Positions 1-10,273 are shown, counted from the stretch's first letter. The stretch is DNA of 64,000 nucleotides from Bacillota bacterium (GCA_013540605.1 JABVCK010000028.1:62001-126000); one strand, 5' to 3'. Made by a program: numbers and translations. Notes: generated from the letters alone by a model not told the origin.

Positions 1-1353
1 ACTGGGCGTTATACAGGCGCGAGTATAAGCCTCCCTTTGCCAGCAATGCCTCATGGCTGCCCTTTTCCTCTATGCCCTTCTCGGACATCACTATGATTTC
101 CCTGGCGTGCTGTATGGTGCTCAGCCTGTGGGCAATAACAAAGGTGGTCCTGTTTTTGGAAAGCCTCTCAAGGGAATCCTGTATAATCCTTTCACTCTCG
201 TTGTCCAGCGACGAAGTTGCCTCGTCAAGTATCAGTATCGGCGGATTCTTCAGGAACACCCGGGCTATGGAGATCCTCTGCTTCTGCCCGCCCGAGAGCT
301 TGACGCCCTTTTCCCCTACATTGGTGTCGTACCCGTTGGGCAGCTGCATTATAAAGTCATGGGCGTTTGCGTCCTTTGCCGCCTCGATTATCTCTTCATC
401 GGATGCACCCGGCCTTCCATAGGCGATATTTTCCCTTACCGTTCCGGTAAACAGGAACACGTCCTGCTGCACTATGCCCACTTTTTCCCTCAAGGATTTC
501 AGCCGGATATCCCGGACATCCATCCCGTCCACAAGTATAGCCCCTTCCTGCACATCATAGAACCTGGGTATAAGGCTGCACAGCGTTGACTTCCCCACGC
601 CGGAGGGGCCTACAAGGGCAGATGCAATAACCAGCAGTATTGTGAAGTCCTCCGCAAAAATGGTCGCGGACATGAACGCTGCCAGGTACTTCAGCACGCC
701 GGCATAGGATTCATAATAATAGTCGTTGTCCTTGTCGAATCTTTCTTTTTCATAACCTTCCCTGGTGAACGACTGTACAACCCTGATCCCCGCTATCGTA
801 TTCTCAAGCCGGTGGTTTATTTCGGCTACTGCCCTGTTCACCCTTCTGAAACCGCTGAACATCCTGGCTCCGAATTTTATAGAAAACCAAAAAAGAACCG
901 GGACGGGCAAAAAGGTTATCAATGCCAGTTTCAGATTGAGGGATACGAGGAAAATAAAAGAACCGCCTATCATCAGTACGGAAGAGAAAATATCTTCAGG
1001 CGCGTGGTTGGACATATCGTTAACCTTTGAAATATCGTTCGTCACCCTTGACATGATATCCCCGGTCTTCCGGTCGTCAAAAAACGCAAAGGAAAGCTTT
1101 TGTAGATGATAAAAAAACTCTCTTCTCATGTCCCGTTCCAGTTTCTGCGCCAAAATATGCCCGTAGTATGACTGCCCAAACCGGAAAACAGCTTTCAGCG
1201 CAAAAAGCAGGGAAAGGACAGCCGATACCAGCATAATACCCCGCAGGTCCCTTTGAGGGATTATGTCGTCTATCAATCTCTGCAAAATGACCGGCAGTAT
1301 CAGAGACAGCGCCGAAAAGGCCAAAACCGAAACGATATCAATGGCAAGCAGCT
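1..1353 (-). pseudogene. ABC exporter (permease-ATPase fusion), truncated at 5' end and internally deleted
   Basis: The minus strand encodes a half-size ABC exporter that runs off the left edge. The membrane part reads RKLLAIDIVSVLAF and onward through several hydrophobic helices to about 640. The ATPase part has Walker A GPSGVGKST (about 588-614), signature LSGGQ (about 283-300) and Walker B ILILDEATS (about 214-238). Between them the frame passes directly from FTILLVIASALV to GPSGVGKST at about 611-630, so the last helices, the linker and the first NBD strands, roughly 100 or more residues in relatives, are missing although the frame stays open. No start codon or N-terminal leader precedes LPRKLL; the gene breaks at about 1353 where a CAP gene fragment begins on the other strand. 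A functional exporter is unlikely. Family assignment is secure. Confidence 0.85.
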
Positions 1354-1869
1354 TCCGTGGAAGTATTAGGAAGACTTGGAAGTTGGTATGTGGTTCATCT
1401 TAACGACGATACGGTCGGAGCTATTGCAAGCTGGTATACAAAACCTTACCAATCCCAGCAGGCAGTGTCTCCCGCACAGACAGCGGCAAGCCAGGAAGAA
1501 CTCCAAATGCTTCAGCTTATCAATAAGGAAAGAGCAAATGCGGGTTTAAAACCATTGGAAATGGACATGGAGCTTGTAAAACTGGCTAGAATGAAATCAA
1601 AGGATATGACAGACAACAATTATTTCGCCCATAATTCCCCAACCTATGGTTCACCCTTTGATATGATGAAAAATTACGGGATTAAGTACACGTATGCCGG
1701 TGAAAACCTTGCCGGCAACCAATCGGTTGAAGCAGCGCATAAATCATTGATGAACTCACCGGGTCACAGGGCGAACATCCTTAAGGCCGAATACAATTAT
1801 ATCGGTATAGGCATCGTCAACGGCGGACCATATGGGAAAATGTTCACCCAGTTGTTCGTCGGCAGATAA
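1351..1869 (+). pseudogene. CAP-domain (YkwD/SCP-like) protein, 5'-truncated
   Basis: This encodes a CAP/SCP domain of the secreted bacterial YkwD type: NKERANAGLKPLEMD, FAHNSPTYG, AGENLAG and SPGHRANIL are all present in the usual order, so the domain itself is complete (about residues 48-170). The N-terminus starts inside what looks like the last strands of an SH3b repeat (VEVLGRLGSWYVVHL). There is no signal peptide and no ribosome binding site; the sequence just upstream belongs to the ABC exporter on the opposite strand. I infer that the promoter, signal peptide and most of the SH3b repeat were lost in the event that cut the ABC gene. Proteins of this family act outside the cell or on the spore surface; this copy probably cannot be secreted. 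Confidence 0.8.
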
Positions 1870-1899
1870 CCAAAAAAGGATAACAAAAGGAGAAATGGG

Positions 1900-1925
1900 A
1901 AATCCTGCCGCTTATGGCAGGATTT
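1900..1925. terminator. Bidirectional terminator between CAP and DUF4392 genes
   Basis: A perfect 10-bp stem (AAATCCTGCC / GGCAGGATTT) with a 6-nt loop lies between two convergent genes and overlaps the 3' end of the DUF4392 gene. It is followed by CTTTA on the plus strand. Confidence 0.7.
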
Positions 1926-2784
1926 CTTTATTCACCATTTCTCTCAGCCTGTTCACAACTTCAAAGTAGTCCCTGGCTTTCAGGGAATCGACGGTTTCCT
2001 CCCTCTTCAAGGTATAGCCGTCAACGGCGCCGCATCTTACCACGGCCTGCAATAGCTCCCGCTCAACGCTTTCTTCCATCATAAGATTGTCCTTCACAAG
2101 AAGAGACAAACACGCGCAAATACCATGGGCTGCCCAGTTGGAGACCCCGCTCACTATCAGATAATCGGTAGGGGTGACACAGGCGATGCTTTCACCGTTG
2201 GGCACACTGTCGATTACAATATCGTACACCTTACCCATTCCGATTTCATTACCTCCGTCTCCGATGCCGATGGTCCTTATGCCCATATCTGCGGCAGCTG
2301 TGAAAAGCACATCAAGATGAGCCACCCTTTGGGAAATATCTGTAACTCTCATATCGTAATATTTCCCGTCGCGGGCCTGTCCGACCCTCTCCAGGGCAAT
2401 CAGATGCGATGGCCTGTATTCCCTGAGCAATTCCTTTGCAAATGCTTCACCGCCGCTTATCGGAAAAAGTACTATGGATATATCAAGGCCCACCGTATCA
2501 AGGGCGCATTCCAGCAATGGCTTGTTAGGCCCGTCGATTACCAGCACCGCTTCCTTTCCCAGTTTATCCAGCGCCAGCGCCAGCGCAATCGCGCCCAACG
2601 GACCGTCGGTCTCACCACATCCGGTCTCGTTTATGTAGAAACCCGTTGTGATGAATACCGTCGTGCCCTCCATCAGCGAGCGGGCCGACCGTTCCAGGTC
2701 ACCTCTGATTACAAGATTCTCTATACCTCTTCCAACTCTGTCCTCCGCAATTATATCTTCTATCCTGGCTACAGACTCCCTCAC
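1912..2784 (-). CDS. DUF4392 protein, D-glutamate cyclase-like
   Basis: The 290-residue product matches the DUF4392/DGLUCY C-terminal domain: TTGFYINETGCGETDGPLGA near residue 45, then GIGDGGNEIGMGKV near 172 and a conserved SNWAAHGICACLSLL near 215. In the studied family member, D-glutamate cyclase converts D-glutamate to 5-oxo-D-proline; whether this stand-alone bacterial form does so is inference. The start is GTG at 2784 with GGGGGA upstream; the nearby ATG at 2794 is in another frame. It is soluble, with no signal peptide. It sits alone between a CAP fragment and a patatin gene, both unrelated to amino-acid metabolism. Confidence 0.75.
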   Translation of the reverse strand: MRESVARIEDIIAEDRVGRGIENLVIRGDLERSARSLMEGTTVFITTGFYINETGCGETDGPLGAIALALALDKLGKEAVLVIDGPNKPLLECALDTVGLDISIVLFPISGGEAFAKELLREYRPSHLIALERVGQARDGKYYDMRVTDISQRVAHLDVLFTAAADMGIRTIGIGDGGNEIGMGKVYDIVIDSVPNGESIACVTPTDYLIVSGVSNWAAHGICACLSLLVKDNLMMEESVERELLQAVVRCGAVDGYTLKREETVDSLKARDYFEVVNRLREMVNKEILP

Positions 2785-2871
2785 AGTAACACATTCCCCC
2801 TAGTCTATGTCCTCCTTAAATTATACAGTTTTTGCATTGGCAGGACAAGCATGGGTAACTGCCATCTAGGC

Positions 2872-3810
2872 CTATATTCGCAGAATTTTACGTACCTCCG
2901 GCAGGTTTTGTTTCATTGATGTATAACCTCTTTCTATACATTCGGGAATCCTCCTGTAATCAAAGATAGAAATATCAAATATCTGAGGGTTAACAACCAC
3001 AGCCTCCTGATTTATCCTGAAAGGATAAAAAACCGGTTTACCGTTGAACACCAGCTCTATGACGTTTTCCAGCCTGTTCCTGAGTTTGGTGATATGGTAG
3101 GTCATAATATCAATCGACTGGTTGCCTATCTCAATTATGTTATCCACACCCTCCTGCCTGTCTCCGCTGTATCCAAGGTTGATGCCTATGATTTTTCTGG
3201 CGCCCATGGATTTCAACACATCTATGGGCAGGTTGTTTACTACCCCGCCATCGATAAGCCTTCTTCCCTTTCCGTTAACTTCTATCATCTTGGGCCTGAA
3301 TATCACCGGTATTGCGATACTGGCCCGTACGGCTTCCGCAATCAGGACATCGTGGTAATACGTCACGCCGGATGCATAGGGTTTGTACTTCTTGCTTGAC
3401 ACAAAAACCACCGCCCCTCCGTCTATAACATCGGTCGCTGTTATCGCAAGGGGAATGTTTGCCTGGCTCATCTTCTTCTCTTCGGTCAGTTTCCTCATGA
3501 TACTCTCAATCCGGTTGCCCTTGACCAACCCGTCTATAACCGGATAGCCCTTGAACAGCGGGCCTATCTTCATGACCGCAGCCAACATCCCCGACAGGTC
3601 GAAATCAATCATGTGCCTGGCATGCTTTAATACCGCTTCCTCCATACATCCCAAAGACATGCCGGTAGCATACAATGACGCAACAATGCTCCCGGCGCTG
3701 GTACCTGCAACCATGTCCGGTTTCAGGCCCTCCTCCTCAAGGGCCCTCAGCGCTCCTATGTGAGACATCCCCCGTACACTGCCTCCCGATAGTGCAACTC
3801 CTAAAGTCAT
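2872..3810 (-). CDS. Patatin-like phospholipase family protein
   Basis: The 312-residue product has the patatin Ser-Asp dyad architecture: the oxyanion-hole motif SGGSVRGMSHIGAL at the N-terminus, the nucleophile elbow GTSAGS near residue 37, and the catalytic Asp in the DGGVVNN motif near 190. These enzymes are acyl hydrolases acting on membrane lipids; the physiological substrate cannot be read from the sequence. It resembles the RssA/YlbK group of small bacterial patatins. The ATG at 3810 is preceded by AGAGGTGAAATAGG. Its 5' end faces the divergent EamA gene across about 150 bp. Confidence 0.88.
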   Translation of the reverse strand: MTLGVALSGGSVRGMSHIGALRALEEEGLKPDMVAGTSAGSIVASLYATGMSLGCMEEAVLKHARHMIDFDLSGMLAAVMKIGPLFKGYPVIDGLVKGNRIESIMRKLTEEKKMSQANIPLAITATDVIDGGAVVFVSSKKYKPYASGVTYYHDVLIAEAVRASIAIPVIFRPKMIEVNGKGRRLIDGGVVNNLPIDVLKSMGARKIIGINLGYSGDRQEGVDNIIEIGNQSIDIMTYHITKLRNRLENVIELVFNGKPVFYPFRINQEAVVVNPQIFDISIFDYRRIPECIERGYTSMKQNLPEVRKILRI

Positions 3811-3881
3811 CCTATTTCACCTCTCAAAATGACTTTTATTATCATAGTATTTAGGAGCCGCAGCCTGAGTGAGAAATATTT

Positions 3882-3909
3882 TTGAAACATGAGAAAATGA
3901 TGCTATAAT
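3882..3909 (+). promoter_or_regulatory. Sigma-A-type promoter of EamA gene
   Basis: TTGAAA (3882-3887) and TATAAT (3904-3909) are separated by 16 bp, 54 bp before the ATG of the EamA transporter gene. Confidence 0.6.
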
Positions 3910-3962
3910 AAGAAAAACGGCATTGTGCCGGACGAAAACAGTTATTGCCTGGAGATGATGAC

Positions 3963-4853
3963 ATGAAAAAACAACTTAAAGCCGACCTTTTGCTCCTTAC
4001 CGCTGTAATTATATGGGGCAGCACCTTTGTACTGACCAAAAACGCTCTGCTGGAAATACCTACATACAACTTCCTTGCCCTTAGATTTGGAGTTGCAGCT
4101 TTATTGCTGGTGGCAATATTCTTCAAAAAGCTGCTGAAAATAGAAAAAGCCGCATTAACGGGCGGCCTGCTCCTTGGCCTTCTCCTGTTCATCGGCTACG
4201 CCTTTCAGACCGTTGGGCTAAATTATACGACAGCTTCCAAATCCGCCTTTATCACGGGCTTCAATGCCGTTCTGGTGCCTGTGCTCTCGGTCTTCGTACT
4301 GAGAAAAAAACCCGAGTTTATGGCTGTGCTGGGAGTGTTCTGTGCGGTAATAGGCCTCGGATTCCTGACTCTGGGAGACAATTTCATGCTCAACATAGGC
4401 GATTTCTACACCCTTGTCTCCACCTTTGCCTATGCAATGCAGATAATCCTGGTGGACAGGTACACCGCAGGAAGCGATTCCGCAACAATAGCTACCGTAG
4501 AGATAAGTGTAGTGGCAATTCTCAGCGTGCTCTTTTCCTTCATCCTCGAAAGCCCGGTTGTCCCGTCAACGGCCAATGTATGGATAGCCGTATTCATAAC
4601 ATCGGTATTTGCAACCACTTATGCGTTCCTGGTACAGAGCATGGTGCAGAAATATACGACACCGACCCATACAGCGCTTCTGTTTGTAGGAGAGCCCGTC
4701 TATGCCCTGTTCTTTGCCTACATACTGCTGGGTGAACTTCTATCTCTTAAACAGCTTACCGGGTGCATGCTCATCCTGTGCGGGATGCTCCTTTCCGAGC
4801 TGAAACTTTCGGTGAAAAAAGAAAAAAGCGGCAGGACCGCCTCCGATTGCTGA
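3963..4853 (+). CDS. EamA/DMT-superfamily transporter
   Basis: This 296-residue membrane protein has ten predicted hydrophobic segments in two EamA repeats. The first repeat opens with LLTAVIIWGSTFVLTKNAL and includes the TLRFG-like LALRFGVAALLLV; the second covers the C-terminal half and ends with a basic lysine-rich tail. Members export amino acids, metabolites or drugs with proton coupling; the substrate is unknown. I place the start at ATG 3963 rather than the in-frame ATG 18 bp upstream because GGAGATGATGAC sits directly before it. It has its own promoter and no obvious operon partner. Confidence 0.88.
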   Translation: MKKQLKADLLLLTAVIIWGSTFVLTKNALLEIPTYNFLALRFGVAALLLVAIFFKKLLKIEKAALTGGLLLGLLLFIGYAFQTVGLNYTTASKSAFITGFNAVLVPVLSVFVLRKKPEFMAVLGVFCAVIGLGFLTLGDNFMLNIGDFYTLVSTFAYAMQIILVDRYTAGSDSATIATVEISVVAILSVLFSFILESPVVPSTANVWIAVFITSVFATTYAFLVQSMVQKYTTPTHTALLFVGEPVYALFFAYILLGELLSLKQLTGCMLILCGMLLSELKLSVKKEKSGRTASDC

Positions 4854-4861
4854 AAAAAACA

Positions 4862-5198
4862 TCGATGACCAGTTGCCAGTTGACAGATGTCAGTCGGCAG
4901 TCGGCAGTTGGCAGAAATCAGCTATCAGATGCCAGTTCCCAGTGGTCAGGATGAAGACTCCAGAGATCTACCTTGACGCCTGTGATCTGATAACTGATAA
5001 CTGAATTATTGCACCTGATACCTGCGATCTGCGATCTACTAACTAGGACTTAGTACTTGTGAACTGTGATCTGTAATCTGTAAACTATCAACTACGAACT
5101 ACCAACTACGAACTACGAACTAAATCTATCACCTGCGATCTAGCACCTGGCACCTGGCACCTGGCACCTGTGATCTGTGATCTGTGAATTAGCATCTG
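4862..5198. repeat. Intergenic array of degenerate short repeats
   Basis: About 340 bp with no gene. It is built from 7-11-nt words that recur with small changes: CAGTTGGCAGT, TATCAGATGCCAGT, GATAACTGATAACTG, TGATCTGTAATCTG, AACTACCAACTACGAACT and CACCTGGCACCTGG. Similar text recurs at 8.25-8.48, 13.56-13.62, 18.45-18.50, 29.63-29.83 and 34.28-34.37 kb. There is no constant repeat-spacer structure. Confidence 0.8.
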
Positions 5199-5792
5199 CT
5201 ACCCGTCCAGCCCACACAGCTGGCTTATAACATGCCAGACCTCTTCCCTGCCCTCATTCTTTTGAGATGAAAAGGGAATAAGTATGTCCCCCTGTTCCAT
5301 GCCCAGGGTCTCTCCGATATCCCGGTAATGGCCGGGTCTTTTTGCTCTGGCTATCTTGTCGGACTTAGTCGCAACGACTATCCCGGGCAATCCGGCATCC
5401 CTGATCCAGTTAAACATCATCACATCAAGCTCTGTGGGTTTGTGCCTTATGTCCACGAGCTGCAGCACCCCGTTGAGAGTGGTGCGTGTGTTCAGGTATT
5501 CGTCCATCATTTTTCCCCATTTCAGCTGTTCCTGCCTCGGGGTCCTGGCGAAGCCGTAACCCGGAAGGTCCACCAGAAAGAATTCTCCATTGATCCTGTA
5601 AAAATTGATGGTCCTGGTCTTTCCCGGCTGGGAACTGACCCGTGCAAAATTGTTCCTATTGAGAAGGGTATTAATCAAAGAGGATTTTCCCACGTTCGAA
5701 CGCCCGGCAAAAGCAATCTCCGGGAGGCCTTCTCCCGGATATTGCTTACGGGATACCGCACTGATCACCATCTCAACCTTTCTTATCTTCAT
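5199..5792 (-). CDS. ysxC: Ribosome biogenesis GTP-binding protein YsxC/EngB
   Basis: TRAFAC-class GTPase required for large-subunit ribosome assembly in Bacillota. The motifs are all there: G1 [11 protein letters not shown]3 DLPGYGFA, G4 TKSDK and G5 SSQK, in a product of about 197 residues, normal for the family. The start overlaps the 3' end of lonA: GTG at 5801 and ATG at 5792 are both possible, and I prefer ATG 5792 because AAGGGTG lies six bases upstream. The overlap with lonA implies translational coupling, and this is the usual gene order in clostridia. The 3' end runs straight into the short-repeat array. Confidence 0.95.
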   Translation of the reverse strand: MKIRKVEMVISAVSRKQYPGEGLPEIAFAGRSNVGKSSLINTLLNRNNFARVSSQPGKTRTINFYRINGEFFLVDLPGYGFARTPRQEQLKWGKMMDEYLNTRTTLNGVLQLVDIRHKPTELDVMMFNWIRDAGLPGIVVATKSDKIARAKRPGHYRDIGETLGMEQGDILIPFSSQKNEGREEVWHVISQLCGLDG

Positions 5793-8124
5793 CTTTTTCA
5801 CCCTTCACCAGTGCATGTTCAAGCACCTGATCCATATGATCCACCAGTATAAACTCCATCTTCCTCTTAACGTTGGCAGGAATCTCCTCCAGGTCCTTTC
5901 CGTTGTCCGCAGGGAGGATTACTTTGGAAATCCCCGCCCGGCTTGCGGCAAGAACCTTCTCCTTTATGCCGCCGACAGGAAGCACTCTGCCGCGGAGGGT
6001 GATTTCCCCGGTCATCGCTACGCTTTTGCTGACCGGTACCTTAGACAGGGCGGATATAACCGCAGTTGCCATGGTGATACCGGCAGACGGTCCATCCTTG
6101 GGTATAGCACCTTCCGGGATGTGTATATGAATATCAAGGTTCTGGTAGAAATCGGCATCGATACCGAGCCCTTCTGTGCGAGACCGTATATAACTGATAC
6201 CCGCCCTGGCGGATTCCTTCATCACGTCCCCCAGCTGCCCAGTAAGAACCAGTTTGCCGTCTCCTTTCATGGTAGTAACTTCTATGGACAGGGTATCCCC
6301 GCCGACGGGAGTCCATGCAAGACCTGTAACCATACCTATTTCCACGCCTTCATTAACCTTTTCATATCTATATTGGGGAATGCCCAGGTACTTTGCAAGA
6401 TTGCCCTGGGTAATCCTGACACGGGTCCTGTTTTCTTCGACCACGTGTTTAGCTGCTTTACGGCATACGTCCGCGAGTTTCCTTTCCAGGTTCCTGACAC
6501 CGGCTTCCCTTGTATAATAATTGATTATGTCCCTGACCGTGTCCTCGGAGATTATTATGCTGTCCTCTGTAAGCCCGTGCTCTTTCAGCTGCTTCGGCAG
6601 GAGATATTTTATAGCAATGTTGAGTTTTTCTTCTTCGGTATACCCTGAGATATAGATCACTTCCATCCTGTCCAGCAGGGGTCTTGGTATGCTATCCACG
6701 CTGTTGGCCGTAGTTATGAATACCACCTTCGACAGGTCAAAGGGCACCTCAAGAAAATGGTCCCTGAAAGTATTGTTCTGTTCCGCGTCCAGGACCTCAA
6801 GCATTGCAGAAGCAGGATCTCCCCGGAAATCGTGGCTCATTTTGTCGATCTCGTCAAGCAGGAAAACCGGGTTCTTGGAACCGGCCTGTCTCATCGAGTA
6901 TATGATCCTTCCCGGTATGGCGCCAACATAGGTTCTCCTATGGCCCCTTATTTCAGCCTCGTCCCTCACCCCGCCCAGGGACATCCTTACAAAGTTCCTG
7001 TTTAATGCCCTGGCAATGGAACGTCCTATTGAGGTTTTTCCTACGCCGGGAGGGCCTACAAGGCATAGTATGGGACCCTTCATACCCTTAGCCAGCTGCC
7101 TTATTGCAAGGTATTCCAGGACTCTTTCCTTAACCTTCTTGAGCCCGTAATGGTCCTCCTCCAAAACCTCCCTCGCATATTTCAGGTCCAGATTATCCTC
7201 GGTCTCCGTATTCCACGGCAAATCGAGTATCCAGTCAAGATAACCTCTGATAACACCGGTTTCAGGCGACCCCGGAGACAGCTTGAGGAGTCTCTCAGCT
7301 TCCTTCATCATCTTTTCTTCAGTATCCTTCGGCAGCCCCGCCTTTTTGATCTTTTCCTTATACTCTTCAACCTCGGAAAGAACTCCTTCTTCTTCCCCCA
7401 ATTCTTTCTGTATTGCTTTTAGCTGCTCCTTAAGATAGTATTCCCTCTGCATCTTGTCGATCTGCCTTTTAACCCTAAGGTTGATCTTCTTTTCCACCCT
7501 CAGGATATCCAGCTCCCTGGCAAGGATAGTGTGGAGCCTTTCCAGCCTTTTCAACGGGTCAAAGGCTTCAAGGATTTGCTGCTTCTGGGCGATTTTCAGG
7601 GTGAGGTTTGAAGCCACTATATCAGCAAACCTTGACGGCTCTTCAATATTGGATACGGTCACAAGGGTGTCCACAGTGGCCCGGTTGGTCAGCTTGACAT
7701 ACTCCTCAAAGCTGTCAAAAACGCTGCGCATCAGCGCTTCAATCTCGGTATCCTTCTCTATATTATCCTCATCAGGCATTTCCTCAACCTTTACCTCAAA
7801 AAAAGGGTCGTCTTTGACAATCTCTATGATTCTCCCCCTGTGGAGGCCCTCCACCAAAACCCTGATGGTATCTCCGGGAAGCTTCAGCAGCTGCTTTATC
7901 CTTGATACCGTTCCGACGTGATAAAAATCTCCGCTATCCGGATCATCGGTGGAAGCATCTTTTTGGCTGACCAGAAATATCAGCTGGTCCTTTACCATGG
8001 ATTCGTCCAGCGCATTAATAGATTTGTCCCGCCCCACGTCAAAATGAAGCATCATGTATGGAAAAACGGATATACCCCTAAGCGGCAGAAGAGGTAAAAC
8101 CTGCACATTTTTCATCTCTACCAC
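5773..8124 (-). CDS. lon: ATP-dependent protease LonA
   Basis: Full-length (783 residues) cytosolic Lon: N-terminal substrate-binding LAN domain starting [16 protein letters not shown], a coiled-coil helical region near residues 190-260, AAA+ module with Walker [10 protein letters not shown] and Walker [11 protein letters not shown], and a C-terminal protease domain with catalytic Ser in KDGPSAGIT and Lys in [10 protein letters not shown]. It degrades misfolded and regulatory proteins. The start is GTG at 8124 behind AGGGAG. It lies downstream of lonB and upstream of ysxC in the standard clostridial block; a 355-bp gap with short repeats separates it from lonB, so it probably has its own promoter (TATAAT-like sequence near 8200). 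Confidence 0.97.
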   Translation of the reverse strand: MVEMKNVQVLPLLPLRGISVFPYMMLHFDVGRDKSINALDESMVKDQLIFLVSQKDASTDDPDSGDFYHVGTVSRIKQLLKLPGDTIRVLVEGLHRGRIIEIVKDDPFFEVKVEEMPDEDNIEKDTEIEALMRSVFDSFEEYVKLTNRATVDTLVTVSNIEEPSRFADIVASNLTLKIAQKQQILEAFDPLKRLERLHTILARELDILRVEKKINLRVKRQIDKMQREYYLKEQLKAIQKELGEEEGVLSEVEEYKEKIKKAGLPKDTEEKMMKEAERLLKLSPGSPETGVIRGYLDWILDLPWNTETEDNLDLKYAREVLEEDHYGLKKVKERVLEYLAIRQLAKGMKGPILCLVGPPGVGKTSIGRSIARALNRNFVRMSLGGVRDEAEIRGHRRTYVGAIPGRIIYSMRQAGSKNPVFLLDEIDKMSHDFRGDPASAMLEVLDAEQNNTFRDHFLEVPFDLSKVVFITTANSVDSIPRPLLDRMEVIYISGYTEEEKLNIAIKYLLPKQLKEHGLTEDSIIISEDTVRDIINYYTREAGVRNLERKLADVCRKAAKHVVEENRTRVRITQGNLAKYLGIPQYRYEKVNEGVEIGMVTGLAWTPVGGDTLSIEVTTMKGDGKLVLTGQLGDVMKESARAGISYIRSRTEGLGIDADFYQNLDIHIHIPEGAIPKDGPSAGITMATAVISALSKVPVSKSVAMTGEITLRGRVLPVGGIKEKVLAASRAGISKVILPADNGKDLEEIPANVKRKMEFILVDHMDQVLEHALVKGEKDEDKKG

Positions 8125-8224
8125 GGTCCAATCACTCCCTGTCGGTTTTGTCTGATTATCGATATTGTTCCCTATCTTTGCATAAAATGAAATTACTACT
8201 ATAATATAATAACCATAAGATAAG

Positions 8225-8479
8225 CAATTTGCAATATAGTTACCGGTTAACAGATGACAGGCGTCAGTTATCAGTTACTAGTTGTTAGTTGTTAGACATC
8301 AGGAAAAAGCTAGAGGGTAAAAAACAATACATGACCCCAATGCCTAAGAACTAGGATCTAGGATCTAGGATCTAGCACCTGTGCCCTGTGAACTGTGATC
8401 TGGTATCTGTGATCTACCAACTACGAACTACGAACTATAATCTAGCACCTGCGATCTGCGATCTACCGACTGCGATCTG
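8225..8479. repeat. Intergenic short-repeat array between lonA and lonB
   Basis: The same degenerate words as at 4.86-5.20 kb appear here: TTACTAGTTGTTAGTTGTTAG, CTAGGATCTAGGATCTAGGA, CTACGAACTACGAACTA and GATCTGCGATCTACC. The lonA promoter region lies at its left side (about 8125-8225). I see no gene. Confidence 0.75.
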
Positions 8480-10198
8480 TTACTTAAGCGGTGACGCACT
8501 CAGGTACTCAATTCCCCGGGGAGGTGCCGGCCCGTTCAATTCACCGCCTTTAACGATGGCCCTGTCGATTACATGCTCGATTCTTTCCACTGTAATAATC
8601 TCGAAGTTATAATCCCTGAAGGAATCCTGCCAGTTCTCCCGCGGGATTATTACGCATTTGACCCCTGCCTGGTACGCTGCTTCTATCTTGACGGGAACCC
8701 CTCCGACGGGCTTCACTTCCCCCCTGATTGATACTTCACCGGTCATTGCAATCATGTTGTCTATGGGCTTTTCAACTATAGCCGAGTATATTGCCGTAGC
8801 TATCGTTATACCCGCTGAAGGCCCGTCGATGGGTATCCCCCCGGGAAAGTTCAGGTGTATATCATAATCCCTTGGATCAACACCAAGGTATTTCCTGATT
8901 ACGGTAATAACATTGTCAACCGAGCTCTTTGCCGTACTCCTTCTTTTCAGCTTTCTTGCACCCGCTCCGGTTTCCTCTTCATCCACGATCCCGGTAACTA
9001 TTATACTTCCCTTTCCCTTTTCGACGGGTATAGCCGACGCTTCTATCTCCATCAAAGCACCGCTGCTGGGACTGTAAACCGCCAGGCCGTTCGCATAACC
9101 TACCTGAGGCCTGTCCTTGGGATGGTTGTCTATCCGCGGAGAGTAATGGCTGCAGTTGATGACCCATTCGATGTCAACCGCGGTTATTTTCTTTCGCCCC
9201 TCTGTTATACATACGCCGCCGGCGGTCTGCACCATATTTACGGCTTCCCTGCCGTTGGCGGAAAACCTGCCTATGAGCTCCACCGCTCTGTCCTCTATAT
9301 CCAGACCGCTTTTCCTGGCTGCATTTGCCGCTATCCTCTTTATATGCTCCGGTTTCAAGGGTTTAAAATATATCTCGATACACCTTGACCGTAAGGCCGG
9401 AGGTATATCTTCAGCCAGCCTGGTTGTCGCCCCCACCAGCCGGAAATCAGCAGGCAGGCCGTTCTTGAATATTTCATGGATATGCTCGGGTATGCCGTTA
9501 TCCTCGGAATTATAATAAGCGCTTTCAAAATATACCTTCCTGTCTTCCAGCACCTTAAGCAGTTTGTTCATCTGTATGGGGTGGAGTTCGCCTATCTCGT
9601 CAATGAACAGGATGCCTCCATGGGCTTTGGTGACCGCTCCCGGCTTAGGCTGGGGAATGCCCGCAACGCCCATTGCCCCTGCTCCCTGGTATATGGGGTC
9701 ATGGACAGAACCCATCAGAGGGTCGGCAATTCCCCTCTCGTCAAACCTTACCGTTGTGGCATCGACCTCTATGAAGCTCGCTCCCTCCTTAAAGGGTGAA
9801 ATACTGCTTTTCTTTGCCTCTTCCAGGATTAGCCTTGCCGCAGCCGTCTTTCCTACGCCGGGAGGTCCATAAATAATTACGTGCTGTGGATTGGGGCTGC
9901 ACAGCGCAGCTCTCAACGCCCTGATACCGTCATCCTGTCCTTCTATCTCATCAAAGGTGGTAGGCCGTGTTTTTTCCGACAGGGGTTGCGTGAGCGAAAC
10001 CCTCCTCAGTTTTTGAAGCTTTTCCATTTCTTTTTTTGACTCCCTGTCTATAGCCACCTTGTTCCCTTGCTGGTTTTTTAACAGATTTAAAAAATACAGC
10101 CCAATTACGATTGCAAAAAAGAATTGGACCATAAATAGAATATCCGACACCTGATCTTTCTGCCTCCCTTCCTGCTCTTCTGTTAATATTATTTGCAT
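8480..10198 (-). CDS. lonB: ATP-dependent protease LonB, membrane-linked
   Basis: The 572-residue product is LonB of spore formers. An N-terminal hydrophobic segment (ILFMVQFFFAIVIGLYFL, about residues 20-37) anchors it to a membrane; then follow AAA+ Walker [12 protein letters not shown], Walker B GGILFIDEIGEL, and a Lon protease domain with Ser in [10 protein letters not shown] and Lys in GGVPVKIEAA. In Bacillus subtilis LonB localises to the forespore and degrades sporulation regulators; the same role here is inference. The C-terminus ends a few bases from the short-repeat array. It is the fourth gene of tig-clpP-clpX-lonB-lonA-ysxC. Confidence 0.95.
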   Translation of the reverse strand: MQIILTEEQEGRQKDQVSDILFMVQFFFAIVIGLYFLNLLKNQQGNKVAIDRESKKEMEKLQKLRRVSLTQPLSEKTRPTTFDEIEGQDDGIRALRAALCSPNPQHVIIYGPPGVGKTAAARLILEEAKKSSISPFKEGASFIEVDATTVRFDERGIADPLMGSVHDPIYQGAGAMGVAGIPQPKPGAVTKAHGGILFIDEIGELHPIQMNKLLKVLEDRKVYFESAYYNSEDNGIPEHIHEIFKNGLPADFRLVGATTRLAEDIPPALRSRCIEIYFKPLKPEHIKRIAANAARKSGLDIEDRAVELIGRFSANGREAVNMVQTAGGVCITEGRKKITAVDIEWVINCSHYSPRIDNHPKDRPQVGYANGLAVYSPSSGALMEIEASAIPVEKGKGSIIVTGIVDEEETGAGARKLKRRSTAKSSVDNVITVIRKYLGVDPRDYDIHLNFPGGIPIDGPSAGITIATAIYSAIVEKPIDNMIAMTGEVSIRGEVKPVGGVPVKIEAAYQAGVKCVIIPRENWQDSFRDYNFEIITVERIEHVIDRAIVKGGELNGPAPPRGIEYLSASPLK

Positions 10199-10273
10199 AC
10201 TGATTTTTTTTAGCAGGGATGCAGGGTCAACATTATTTCCATTCGGGGAAACAAATGGGACAGGAGAACTAGA

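Noticed and set aside
2125-2919. 264-codon plus-strand frame opposite the DUF4392 gene
   Set aside because: The minus-strand frame has clear family motifs; the plus-strand one has none and no ribosome binding site.
5605-6648. Long plus-strand open frame opposite lonA (347 codons) and similar ones opposite lonB, clpX and tig
   Set aside because: They are shadows of conserved minus-strand genes, with no recognisable domain and unlikely composition.
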